Shown one piece after another: positions 22,036 to 32,785 of a DNA stretch of 64,000 nucleotides. Within the stretch, counting starts at the first letter, position 1; the number at the start of each line of letters is the position of its first letter. Under the pieces are notes generated by a model, which did no database searches, had not been told where the DNA came from, and saw nothing but the letters and a program-made list of their open reading frames with translations. The DNA is from Caprimulgus europaeus (lineage: Eukaryota; Chordata; Aves; Caprimulgiformes; Caprimulgidae). The position numbers were made by a program, and so were the translations under genes. The stretch is taken from the NCBI GenBank assembly GCA_907165065.1, contig OU015528.1:24572015-24636014 (forward strand). Direction: 5' to 3'.

Positions 22036-24771
22036 AAAGCTATTTACAGCAATAACTAATGATCCACTAGTATATTAAGAGAGAGAATATTTTTTCCTTC
22101 AAATGAAATCATTTACTTTTGGTAAAATACTGTATGACTCGATTGTTTCTGAACATTGAAAAGTAAAGGTCAAGAAAGAATTAAATCTGAAATACAGAAA
22201 AACATTGCAAGATAACTAATGATCATGCCTGAGCTATCATGTGTAATGTTGTAGATGCTCGTATGCCAGAAGCATAGAACCACATTTGTTTGTACACACT
22301 TTGTTGCTGAGTTTCTGTCATGTCATATGTGCTTCATTTGAGTTCAATTCAGAAATTTTGAGTAACTTATGGTTCCATAATTCATTCTTTCTGACAGCCA
22401 TTGTGAGCCAAGTGGACCTTGGATGATGTTTCTGTAATAAGTGGATGTGTATAACTTTATGCCATTGTACTTTAAAAGCTTTAAAATGTCATTAGAAGTG
22501 AAAAGGACATGTGGCACCCCACTGCACCTTCAGATGCCTCCATGTGCTGCCTCTGTGTCACAGTATCCTACCATGTTAGATGTCTGTAACTGAGGAAGTC
22601 TGATGCAATGTCTAACTGTTGTCCAAATGATAGGCCACTTAAACTGCAAGCTTTCTACTTCTGTTTTGAAAGCATTTATGCTAACTGGAGGAAGGAGATA
22701 CCACAGTCCTAGCTTATCATTACTATTCACAAAAGTTAAATCAGTTTGTTTTAGTGTGAATTTCAACATCAGTTCTTTTCTTTCTGACCTATTAGTAAAT
22801 ACGTCTTCACAATTTTAAAGGTAGGATCCCAGTTTCGTTTTATTCTGTACAGTCTAGGAAGTCCTTTTACTAGTACACACAAGTGTTTGTATTCTTTCAG
22901 TTTTTCTCCCCCAGGGATTTCCATCAGACTCTTGCCTTTTTTAAATTAATCATAGTAAGAATGTAAATATGTAATTATATGTGATTTCAAAATCATTGTT
23001 TTTAGTGTTTTCCTGAGTATAGCTTTATTGGGGTTTTTTTGTCTTTTAAAATCTGGTAGGCATCCAGATATTCTGAATGTGTCTATTTGATAAATGCAGA
23101 GAGCTTTTAGACTCAGTTGTTTGTTTACTATTCTTTGAAACATTTTGAGTATCTCTTTAGTATTCAGTGAAATACTGTAAGAAAATGCATCTGTACTGCA
23201 GCTGCAATGACACTACCTTTACGTTAACTCTTCAGCAGGAAATCCAATGTATCACTGTATTTAAGTTTTTTATTTTTTGTAAAGATTTAGGATTTAAAGA
23301 GTGCTAAGAAAAGCAGAAACTATAAAATTTGTACTTTATTTAAGTGAAAGAGCTCAAGAATGTAAATGCCATGCTGGTTTTAGTCCTCTCTTAATCTTCT
23401 GCCTTCTTGAGTGCATCTCTGCTAATAACTGCAAGATCAGTTACACATTGCAAAAGTACTGAAAACTGTTTATCAACTCCAAATATTTTAAATGTACTTC
23501 ACTTTGTTATGTTAATGCTAATGGGGTACTATAAGCAAGATTTATCAGAAAAGTTTGATTTGTTGTGAGAAAGCACATTTTTAGTTTGTGGGGTTGTTTT
23601 GTTTGTTTGTTTGTTTGTTTATTTTTTATTCCATAAGTATTAACCTACAGGACAAATATTGAAATTACATCAGGAATTTCCACCGTCTTTAGTGAAGGTT
23701 CTCAAAGCAGAAAATATCTTCAGGAATAAACTGTTAACTAAAAATTGCCAATTCAGAGAGGCTATTCATCACTTTAAGTGAACAAAGTAGACAGAACATT
23801 GAATGATCTTCTTGATCCTGTTTTAAGAAAGTACTTATTTATATGCACTATATAAATTATTATGAGATTTTACAACAGGACGTCAACCTCTTGTTTATGT
23901 TCAGATAGGAGAAGCATCCTAGGTCATAAAAATATATTCAAAGGAGTATCTAGAGAAATGCAAAAGCAAAAATTACTCGTGAAAATTTTTTCTGTTACAA
24001 GTTTCATCATAATCACTGTTACTAGGTCAGCAACACATGTAGTCCCTTGATATTTAATTTCTAAAGGTGAGTTTGTCCAAAATGCTTCAGAAGAAAATGA
24101 AAATATTTTTAAATTGTTATAAGAAAATTAAAACACATTGGAACTGCCATTCTAATATTTTGAAATTTATATTCACAAACTTCTTTTTTCTTGAATGAGA
24201 TTTCTTATAAAACCTTTTTTGTCTGCCCTTATTCTTTGAAGATGTTGATTAGCATACATGGACTGAAGTAAGACTATTAGATGGAAAGTTTTAGATTTTT
24301 TATCTTAGCACAAGGTACTTATTTTTCATGTAGTTAAAGTCTGAGGACAAAACCTGGATGTTAATATTTGCATGCACAAAATCTGATATAGAATTTGATA
24401 AGGCTTTTTTTAGTGCCCGTGGCTGCTGGATTCAGAGTGTTCTGAAACTGTCTGTGAAAAAATCCTGAAACATCTACTGTGTAGGAGCTATCTAGAGCAA
24501 GACATGAAGTGCAAAGGCAGGGGAGGTTTTTCAGTAGAACAATGTAATTTAAAAGGTTACTTTTTCTTGATTACAGTTTTGATAAAGGGCTATAAATACT
24601 CTACCCAAAAGCAACCATACACATTTTAGTTCAGGGGATCACCAGTGAAATTCAGGAACTTCAAAAGGAACCTTAGAGGAAGTTTCTTACTTCTCCCAAT
24701 TTAGAATGGTTTAGAATGATAGGAGGCTAAAAGAGAATGAAAATACTATTTGTTGCAGAGGTAGCTCTATC
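22036..24771. other. Unique AT-rich DNA between CR1 and hAT element
   Basis: No gene or element recognised. The only low-complexity feature is a GTTT microsatellite at 23597-23622. Open frames are below 80 codons. Confidence 0.65.
23597..23622. repeat. Simple repeat (GTTT)n
   Basis: About six units of GTTT ending in TTTA. Confidence 0.9.
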
Positions 24772-24779
24772 AATTCTAC
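24772..24779. repeat. 8-bp target site duplication, left copy
   Basis: AATTCTAC directly before the left hAT terminus. The same eight bases follow the right terminus. Confidence 0.95.
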
Positions 24780-24822
24780 CAGGGGTCCTCAAAATACGTC
24801 CCGTGGGCCGCATACGGCCCCC

Positions 24823-24834
24823 CAGGGTCCTCAA
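24823..24834. repeat. Internal direct copy of the hAT terminal motif
   Basis: CAGGGTCCTCAA repeats the left end (24780-24791) with one G missing, 43 bases inside the element. It may be a relic of a nested or rearranged ancestor, or an extra transposase-binding site. Confidence 0.6.
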
Positions 24835-25167
24835 TCCGGCCCGCTGCTATTTACAGAACTCCCCGCCCCCCCCCATCGGGGGTTGGGTGGGGAACCAGTG
24901 CCTCGTCCTTGACCTGCCCCCCTGCAGCAGGCGAGAGGGGCGAGCATTTCCTCTGCCGGGCAAGCTCAGTTGGCAGCCTCTCGACTGCGAGGTCCAGCCA
25001 ACTCGGGCGAATTGCCAGAGCCCCGGCACGCAAAGTTCCTTCAATCCCTTCTGGCCGCCCTTTCCAGACTCCACGGCCGGGCTGAGGATGGGGGCGGTGG
25101 CATCAGCGAGGTGGGCGACTCCCCCGTCTCTCCCTCCCTCCCTCCCTCCAGCTCCCATGCAGCTTCG

Positions 25168-25231
25168 GCCCCCGACAGTGTCTGAGGGACAGTGAACCAG
25201 CCCCCGAGAGTGTCTGAGGGACGGTGAACCG
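25168..25231. repeat. 32-bp tandem duplication in the hAT right end
   Basis: Two 32-base units, 25168-25199 and 25200-25231. Both carry 'agtgtctgagggac', and they differ at only three positions. The duplication sits about 30 bases inside the right terminal repeat, where transposase-binding sites usually cluster. Confidence 0.9.
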
Positions 25232-25262
25232 GCCCCCTGTTTAAAAAGTTTGAGGACCCCTG

Positions 25263-25270
25263 AATTCTAC
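25263..25270. repeat. 8-bp target site duplication, right copy
   Basis: AATTCTAC directly after the right hAT terminus, identical to 24772-24779. Confidence 0.95.
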
Positions 25271-27105
25271 GTTGTTTTGTTGTAAAGGAGACATTTTCAA
25301 AGAGGCAGTCTGATGATGAAACCAATCTATAAGCTATCCTTGATAGGCAGAGTATTTGAAGAAAGCTGAGCTTGCTGGTACCTCAGTATATTATAAGCAT
25401 ACACAGAAATGGAATTGAGTACATTGCATATTGCAGTTTATTGGGTGCTTTCATGTATAATTCCCATCACATCTCTATTTTCAATTTCCTATTCTCTGTG
25501 CATCTTACTGATTGAACAGTAAATAAAATCTCAGTTGGCATTTCTGCACTGATATCTGTCTTGGGACTGTATTTTGTTATGAGTACCTCATCCATCTGCT
25601 TTCTCTCAAATTCCCTCTTGGACGTAGAACACAGGTGCTATTGTAAGAGAATTTGTTGAATATTTGATAGAGTTTGCCTTATGTTTACAAGTAATGAAAG
25701 GTCAGCACCCTTGTTTATTGGGATTTCATCTATCTTGTGCTACTGCGTGGAACTATTCGTATAAAAGATATCAAACAGGTGAGCATAACCTTTAAGGGAA
25801 AAGCCAATAGTTTTGAAACACATCATTTATGGCAGTATAACTTTACAAATATAAACCCACATGCATTTATTGCTTTTGAGAGGAATGAGAACTGTACTGG
25901 AGTGACTGGTTTCTTGAAGACTGAGAGCATTCCCAGTGTGAACCTGGTCTTATAAGGTGTCTGAAAAGGCTCTATGTCACAAAACATTTTGGAATATCCA
26001 TATACCTGATTTGCTTTCTCTCCCAAGGAAGATATTCCTTGTGTATTCTATATTGCAACTAGTTAACACTTTTAAGTCCACCACAATAAAATGTTTCAGC
26101 TCTTTGAAATGAATGCTTTTAGTTAAAATTTCCTTTTCAATATGGATCTTACAGCTGTGTTCTGCATTTTTTTAAGCTCCTTCCATCTAGCAATGGGCCA
26201 ATCCTCCAGACCTTCATCATACTGAAGCTTATAACATCTTTTCTTGAGCAAAGTAGAGCTTAAGAGGTTTAACTGAGTAAATGAAATAGAGGTCAAAATA
26301 TCTGAGTACATTGCAGTCAGTGCTTAGATGAAATAGCCAAAGTTATATGTGGTAGCAATTGGCTATAGTTTTATCTCACAACACCTAACATAATCTTTGT
26401 TTTCATGAAAACATTTTAAAGATGTGAATGTTGTTTTTACTTTAAGTTTGATAGAAGATATTTTATTAAACTTCAGGAAAACAGTTTTCTTTATTCTCAG
26501 CGATTTATTTATTCTTCAGAAAAAGTGAAGCCCTGAAAGAGTCTTAATAAAGATCTGTTTCAGATACAAAATGATAACAATTTTATTCAATATTGTATTT
26601 GTCAACAATCTTCTCAAGGATTTTATGGCTCCTGAGTTGCAGGACTTGCATTCCATCCTAAAGTTGTTGAGCCAACTTACAGAAGAAGCCAGCTGATGGA
26701 TACCTATGGATGGGAGCATGACAGTTTTGTCACCACTTTCAATGAATAAAGGAAACGATGTCTACCTGAATCAGATGTAGGTTTAGAAAAAAGACAGATA
26801 CCTTCACATTGCATTGTTTCTGTTATCTCAGAGACAATTACAAGGACATACATGAACTATGTAAAATAGTTCCCTCAGCATGACAGATACTTAACTGCAG
26901 GTGTGGTCAATAGCCTGCATGCTAAGAGACAGCGTCTCTCCAGTTTTCAACAAGTGACCTAGGATCTGATGCCACCAGAGTGAGGTAAATGCACCTGGGA
27001 CTATTGGCTTTATCTGAGATGCAAACAAATGTGTTTGAACTCTGTGTGCTTCTTTTAGCATGTGTTCTGTGTGAAGACTCGATCCTGATATGGGGATATC
27101 TCTTT
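25271..27105. other. Unique AT-rich DNA, no gene seen
   Basis: No repeat family or gene recognised. Open frames are 60-70 codons and without domains. Confidence 0.65.
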
Positions 27106-27598
27106 ACTGAAGCGAGTCCAGAAGGAAGCCACAAGGATGATCCGAGGGCTGGAGCACCTCTCCTACAAGGACAGACTGAGAGAGTTGGGGCTGTTCAGCC
27201 TGGAAAAGAGAAGGCTCCAGGGAGATCTTATAGCGGCCTTCCAGTACCTAAAAGGGGCCTACAAGAAAACTGGGGAGGGACGTTTTACAAAGCCAGGTAG
27301 AACAAGAGGTAATGGCTTAAAACTGGAAGACATTAGGTTTAGATTAGATATTAGGAAGAAATTCTTCACTGTGAGGGTGGTGAGACACTGGAACAGGTTG
27401 CCCAAGGAAGTTGTGGATGTCCCCTCCCTGGAAGTGTTCAAGACTAGGCTGGATGAGGTTCAATACCAGGCTGGATGAGGCTTTGAGTAACCTGATCTAG
27501 TGGAAGGTGTCCCTGCTGATGGCAGGGGGGTTGGAACTAGATGAACTTTCAGGTTCCTTCCAAACGTAACCATTCTATGATTCCATGATCCTATGATA
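27106..27598 (+). mobile_element. CR1 non-LTR retrotransposon, 3' part
   Basis: A sense CR1 of about 490 bases. It starts at 'gaagcgagtccagaagg', runs through 'ctggagcacctctcctac', 'ttcagcctggaaaagag', 'cactggaacaggttgccc' and 'ggggttggaactagatgaac', and ends in the 8-bp terminal repeats 'attctatgattccatgat'. A short duplication of 'aggctggatgagg' near 27449-27479 is specific to this copy. It is 5'-truncated after the reverse transcriptase. Confidence 0.95.
27137..27478 (+). pseudogene. CR1 ORF2 C-terminal fragment, open frame
   Basis: A 113-residue open frame containing [31 protein letters not shown] and H-W-N-R-L-P-K-E, all typical of the CR1 ORF2 tail. It lacks the reverse transcriptase and endonuclease. 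The last residues are altered by the short duplication. The methionine at 27137 is internal to ORF2 and not a real start. Confidence 0.85.
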
Positions 27599-27740
27599 TA
27601 TTCATCCCAGTTAGGACACTGAAAGAAATTATCTTCTCAACCACAACATCAGTAAGGATACTTTTTAATAAGTATTGTTGAAACAAGCCAAGAGTGCCTG
27701 AATTAGCCAAGATGACATCACATCAAGATGACAAGTTATC
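27599..27740. other. Short unique spacer between two CR1 copies
   Basis: About 140 bases of AT-rich sequence. It keeps the two sense-oriented CR1 copies separate and is not part of either consensus as far as I can tell. Confidence 0.5.
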
Positions 27741-28283
27741 TTACCCCTTTACTCAACACCAGTGAGGCCTCACCTCAGGTACTGTGACTAGTTTTGGGCC
27801 CCCCACTACAAGAAGGACATTGAGGTGCTGGAGCATGTCCAGAGAAGGACAGCAAAGCTGATGAAAGGTCTAGAGCACATGTCTTATGAGGAGTGGCTGA
27901 GAGAACTGACATTATTTAGCCTAAAGAAAAGGAGGCTGAGAGGAGACCTTATAACTCTCTACAACTACCTGAAAGGAGGGTGTAGAGAGATGGAGATCGG
28001 TCTGTTCAACTAAGTAACAAGTGACAGGACAAGAGGAAATCAACTCAAGTTGCACCAGGGGAAGTTTAGATTGGATATTAGGAAGAATTTTTTTTTGAAA
28101 GAATTATCAGGCATTGGAAAGGGTTGCCCAGGGCAGTGGTGAACTTCCCGTCCTTGGAGGTATTTAAGAGTCGTGTAGATATAGCGCTTAGCGACATAGT
28201 TTAGTCGAGAACTTGTCAGTATTGGGTTAACGATTGGAGTCTTAAAGTTCTTTTACAATCTAGGCAATTCTGTGATTCTGTGA
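27741..28283 (+). mobile_element. CR1 non-LTR retrotransposon, 3' part, different subfamily
   Basis: Starts at 'ttaccccttta ctcaacacc' and runs through 'gtgaggcctcacctcagg', 'aagaaggacattgagg', 'cttatgaggagtggctg', 'ggtgtagagagatggag' and 'gcattggaaagggttgccc' to 'caattctgtgattctgtg'. The subfamily resembles the CR1 inserted at 2408-2780 more than its neighbour at 27106. A T9 run near 28089 and several stops interrupt the ORF2 reading; the first 62 codons from 27825 stay open. Confidence 0.93.
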
Positions 28284-31200
28284 CGTGCAGCCATATACAT
28301 GTTTGAAAGTGTTATGTATCTAACCTGTGTTGTAATCCTAGTGCTTTTGGTGAATTCCACATTGTAGGATTTGCAAATAATTCTTATGAACTTGCAAGGG
28401 GGCAATCAATTATCTGTGCCATTTAGGTAGGAACTTATTATGACAACTCATATGGCATATTGAAGACATTTTATACTTTCAACTTTATATTACTGAAGAG
28501 CATATAGCAACCCATAAAATTTCTATTCAAATGTAGCAACAACCTGTGATTTATTATTGGCAAAGTAATTTGATATAGAGACAACAGAGTCTATGTTGGT
28601 AGATGATAAAACTCATTTACCACAAAAGAAAATACTGAAAGCCTGGATTTTGGATTCCAAGGAGAGTTTGGGGTCATTGTGCAGATGTCTTCCATCTTTT
28701 CTTTTAATTATTTTTTTTTCTTTGTCCCATTGTCCAGGAAGTATATTCTTTAATCGAGGATACTCTTAGTCATCCACTAGGGATTGACATTGGCACATGA
28801 TTCAAGATAGAATGCTGTATTAATCTAGGCTAACTGTAATTCTTTCTCATGGTGTGGCCTGGATACTATCCCCTCTTTGATATTACTTTTAATTCTCTCA
28901 GCATCTCCCCTCTTATATCTTTCCAGAGGATGATCATGGTAGCATAAAACACATATTTACCCTTCACATTCTTAAGCTTTTTTTTCCCCCTTTGTTCTGC
29001 TTTCATTTTGTCATTGATATTAGTCTACCAAAAATTAAAACAATTTTAAATTAAAAAAAATCTTATTCTTATTAAAAAATCAAGTTGCCTTAAACACTTA
29101 ATTTCAGCGAAACACTTCTACATCCCATCTGACCTGTTCATAGATGTTTTAGCTTGACAATGATAGTGCTGTTTATGCCCAGAAGAGAAAAGTGTAAAAA
29201 TTTTGAAGGAAAAGTCTGTCCAAGGTTAGCAATATAAGTTTCCCAAGATGCAAATTGTCCAAGATATTATCAGTGAAAAAAGTGGTATTTTAAAACAAAA
29301 TTTATATTGCTTTGCTCTAATGGCTAACTAGTGTATACTACATTAATTGCAGTCTTGACACAAAAATTTACTAATAGTCCTGGGTTCATTTTTTTTAATC
29401 CATCAGTGATATTTATGGTATAGTGATAGTGATTCATGAAGTTGCCATCTTCAGACCAAGGAATTGACTATTATTTTTTCCCTATGCTTGTGAAAAACAG
29501 GTTGGTTCAGACATCCTTTAATGAGTACTTTTCTGCGTATCTATTTTCCACCCTCTGGGATGCTATCTGCTTCTGTGCTGTTCCTATTTCTTTTGTTTGT
29601 CTGCAAGTCAAGCTGTTCAAGGTACTTGTATTATAAACTGTATGAGTAATATTAGCATGCTAAGATAGAGGGATAGTGTGCTGTACAATCAGCCAAATGT
29701 CAGACTTTGGTCTGCTGGGCACATTACTTCTATTTCATTCCTTATAACTAATTTTTTACAATAAATTGAAACATTTCTTTAGATTTGGGAGCAAAATTTA
29801 CAACTTTCATACTATCCATACCTATGAGATCAGTATCTGACTAGTCCTGATCCTGGATTTCACTGTTCAAATGAGAACTGAACCAGCATATGGACCATTC
29901 CCATGTTTCTAACTTTGGGCAGTTTAATTCCTAAGTGAATATCTGAGGAGAATGAAGTTCAGAAATGTAGAACAGCTGTTAAGAATACTGTGATCCCCTT
30001 CTCTTACAAGATTTGTTTCTGAGTCAGTGAATCCCATTGCAAAAAAATTCTCATGTTCTAGATATTTTATTCTGATCAATTTTTGATACTTACCTCAAAG
30101 TATGAGCTGACAGAAAATTTTGTATTATATCAGCAAATGGAAAAAGGTATTAGTGTCATGAAGGGAAATTCCATAAAGAAAGATCATTAACAGATAATAA
30201 CTTTCAAAAAGCATGAATAATATAACAATTCTGATTTTTAACAGTTTACACATTAAAATTAATACATGTTAATTAATATTAACATTTTCATTTAATTTGT
30301 TCCCATGGGCATGAGAACTGACCTTTGAAGTAGTTGCTAGAGACCTGTACTTGGATATAATAATAGGCACATCCTCAGAAGGCATTTCAATTTAAAACTG
30401 TAAATATTCTATAGCTACAGGACATTTAGAAAGATTTATTGAAGTGGTCTGCATTGCTGGTGCTACTGTACTATGTAGAATCTGCATAAAACTGCTATGA
30501 ATGATAAAAAATGAAATAGAAATTGAAAGTGAAAACTAAGCTTCCATGAATTCAGTTTCATTTGCAAATAATTCAAATATACTTATATAAAGATAATGAT
30601 AATGTAAGGTGTCAATCATGAGTGAGTTACTTCTGTTATCCGTCCATAAATAAAACTCTGTTAATGTTCACTGTGGAGGAGTGCTTGCGTAAAACTTGGT
30701 CATGACTGATATTGATTCATGTTCAGATTCACTTAAGAGTGAAGGAAATAGTATATATTATATATATCTCAAAAGGAGAAGTACCACATATTACATAATT
30801 TTAACAAAGTTTTAATTTTAAAACTATTTTCGATGCTTTCACATATTTCTTTATTGCACTTCTAAAAGGCAACTAGACTTTGAAGAAAACAAGAGTTGGA
30901 AAAAAAGAAAACCCCAAACTGTTGGTTTTTTTTTTTCATTAATTGTATGACAGAGAAATTATAGAGTATATAAATTACACTGTAGATGATACTTGATTCC
31001 CCAAAGTTGTATCACCAAAGGCAAACTGTAAGGGTAGATGAAGCACAGTCAGAAAATAAATAAATTAAAAAACCCAACAAACAAACCTCAACCTTAAAAT
31101 GGAAGCAGAAGAAGATATATAACCATTGAGTAAATACATGTGGTAAGAGAGAAATAAGTCAAATAGAAGTTACAGGAAAAGATTTATAAGTGAAGCTGAT

Positions 31201-32740
31201 AAACAAAATAGATCTACCTTTTTAGTTGAATATAGTGTCCAGTTTATGACCACAGACATTTTCATTTTTAGAATACATACACTATATGCAACATCATAGA
31301 AACTAAGCTACATTACTGCTACTTTATTTACTTCAGTCTATATATTACTAGACAGATATAGAGAAATAAGGGTGAAATCACAGATCTGTGATACAACTTA
31401 TCAGGAAGAAAGCTATAGTTACGTTGCCCAGGCACAACTGAGGTTTCTTTGTTTATATTTATATGCTGCAGGAAAACACTACACACAAATATTCCTGCAA
31501 TACTGAGCGGTAAGTTGTGCTTAAGTTAATAAATTTTTATTGTTATTGTCGTTGTTGTCATTGTTTTCTATTAGAGTGCACTGCACTTGATAGGTAACTA
31601 AAAACAAACTATGTTTTAGTAGCAATTACAGTGACGTGGCACCCTATGCTCCTATAATAGCTCATGGGAAATATGTAGAGGAAATATTTTTGCCTACAAT
31701 GACTACTAGTTAGCTATATGGAAGAAATAGTCAAATATTGTCCCAATTAAAGAGATAAAAAGGAAAATAGAGTTTGAAAAAAATGCATAAATGGAGTCAC
31801 GAGTCTAGAAGTGTGATTAAGCTTTAAAAAAGTTGTGACATTTATAGGTGATCTATGGTAGCACACAGAAACTCTGCATGTCTTCAAATTTTATGACTGC
31901 ACATTTGGCAAGCTTGCATTTCTTATATGAGATATGCCTTGCTGTACAATCTGCAGAAGCCATATAATTTCACTGGGGATTTTGGTATGTAGTACCTTGG
32001 ATTTGAGAAGTGCACTGTGGACTTTACCAATATTTTTTGCTCCATTAGAAAACAAACAAACAAATGAAATATCTAGCAAATTGAAAATACTATATAAGAA
32101 AAATGTTCTTTAACTTTTCTTCATTTCAGACCTAGCCCAAAGGCAGAAAAGATGCTTAGATAAGATTTAATACAAAGTATGTCCAAAACATGTATTGTGT
32201 ATTCAGAATATTTTGCTTATGACGCGCAGACTTTTTTAAGAACATAGTCAGAAGTAGATGTGAGACAAAGGAAATAGCTTTTGAAGAGGTTATGAAAAAG
32301 ATATGCTACTGTTGCCTGTCTTCTTGTGTTGTTTTTCTTTCTTCTTTACAATTGACAAGTGATTCTGTTAATCCTATGAACAATTTTTCATTCTCAGCGG
32401 GTATGTCATTACATATCTATCTTAATTTTAAGTTGAATTACCAAATAAAATGGCAGATCTCCTGACAGATTATCACTACACTATTTTTTTTTAAATCAAT
32501 AGGCCCTTTCCAAGTCTTTCATAACATCATTCTACTTAAATGGAAATGATGACTTCTTTGTAAGGAGACCAGACAGGAGAGGACGTCATTCTACATAAGG
32601 CAGGATTCACCCTTTCAAAATGCAATTCCTTTTATACCCTACATGAGTATCATTTCAACATTGATTAGCTAATACTTGAGCTAAGGACAGATTTTGTTGT
32701 GGTGTAGATATAGACCTGTAAAATTGAATTCTTTTGTACT
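28284..32740. other. Unique AT-rich DNA, no gene seen
   Basis: No mobile element or RNA gene recognised. There are A-rich and T-rich runs near 30900-30940 and 31050-31086, and a TA-rich patch at 30751-30767. Open frames are below 70 codons. Confidence 0.65.
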
Positions 32741-32785
32741 TGTTGCTATACAGTGATTTTGTAATCAAAACACTGTATAGCAACA
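32741..32785. repeat. Strong 45-base hairpin
   Basis: TGTTGCTATACAGTG (32741-32755) and CACTGTATAGCAACA (32771-32785) are perfect 15-bp reverse complements. After one unpaired A, TTTTG and CAAAA add five more pairs around a TAAT loop. Transcribed from either strand it would fold into a stem of about 20 pairs with one bulge. The stem is short for a microRNA precursor, so I do not call an RNA gene. Confidence 0.7.

Larger units (their letters stand above)
24780..25262. mobile_element. Non-autonomous hAT DNA transposon, complete with target site duplication
   Basis: A 483-bp element bounded by perfect 14-bp terminal inverted repeats, CAGGGGTCCTCAAA (24780-24793) and TTTGAGGACCCCTG (25249-25262). 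It is flanked by a perfect 8-bp duplication, AATTCTAC. The 8-bp duplication together with CAG...CTG ends is diagnostic of the hAT superfamily, and the subterminal 'gggccgcatacggcccc' type of sequence is familiar from vertebrate hAT families. There is no transposase: the open frames across it are GC-rich readings in opposite directions without hAT domains, so it depends on an enzyme encoded elsewhere. The interior is strikingly GC- and CpG-rich against AT-rich flanks. A shortened copy of the terminal motif recurs at 24823-24834, and a 32-bp tandem duplication lies near the right end (25168-25231). Orientation is not assigned. Confidence 0.93.

Noticed and set aside
24737-25195. 152-codon open frame across the hAT element
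   Set aside because: It starts in flanking DNA, has no hAT transposase motif, and long frames also run on the opposite strand because the stretch is GC-rich and poor in stops.
32741-32785. microRNA gene
   Set aside because: The stem is only about 20 pairs with a four-base loop, shorter than usual precursors, and I recognise no known mature sequence.
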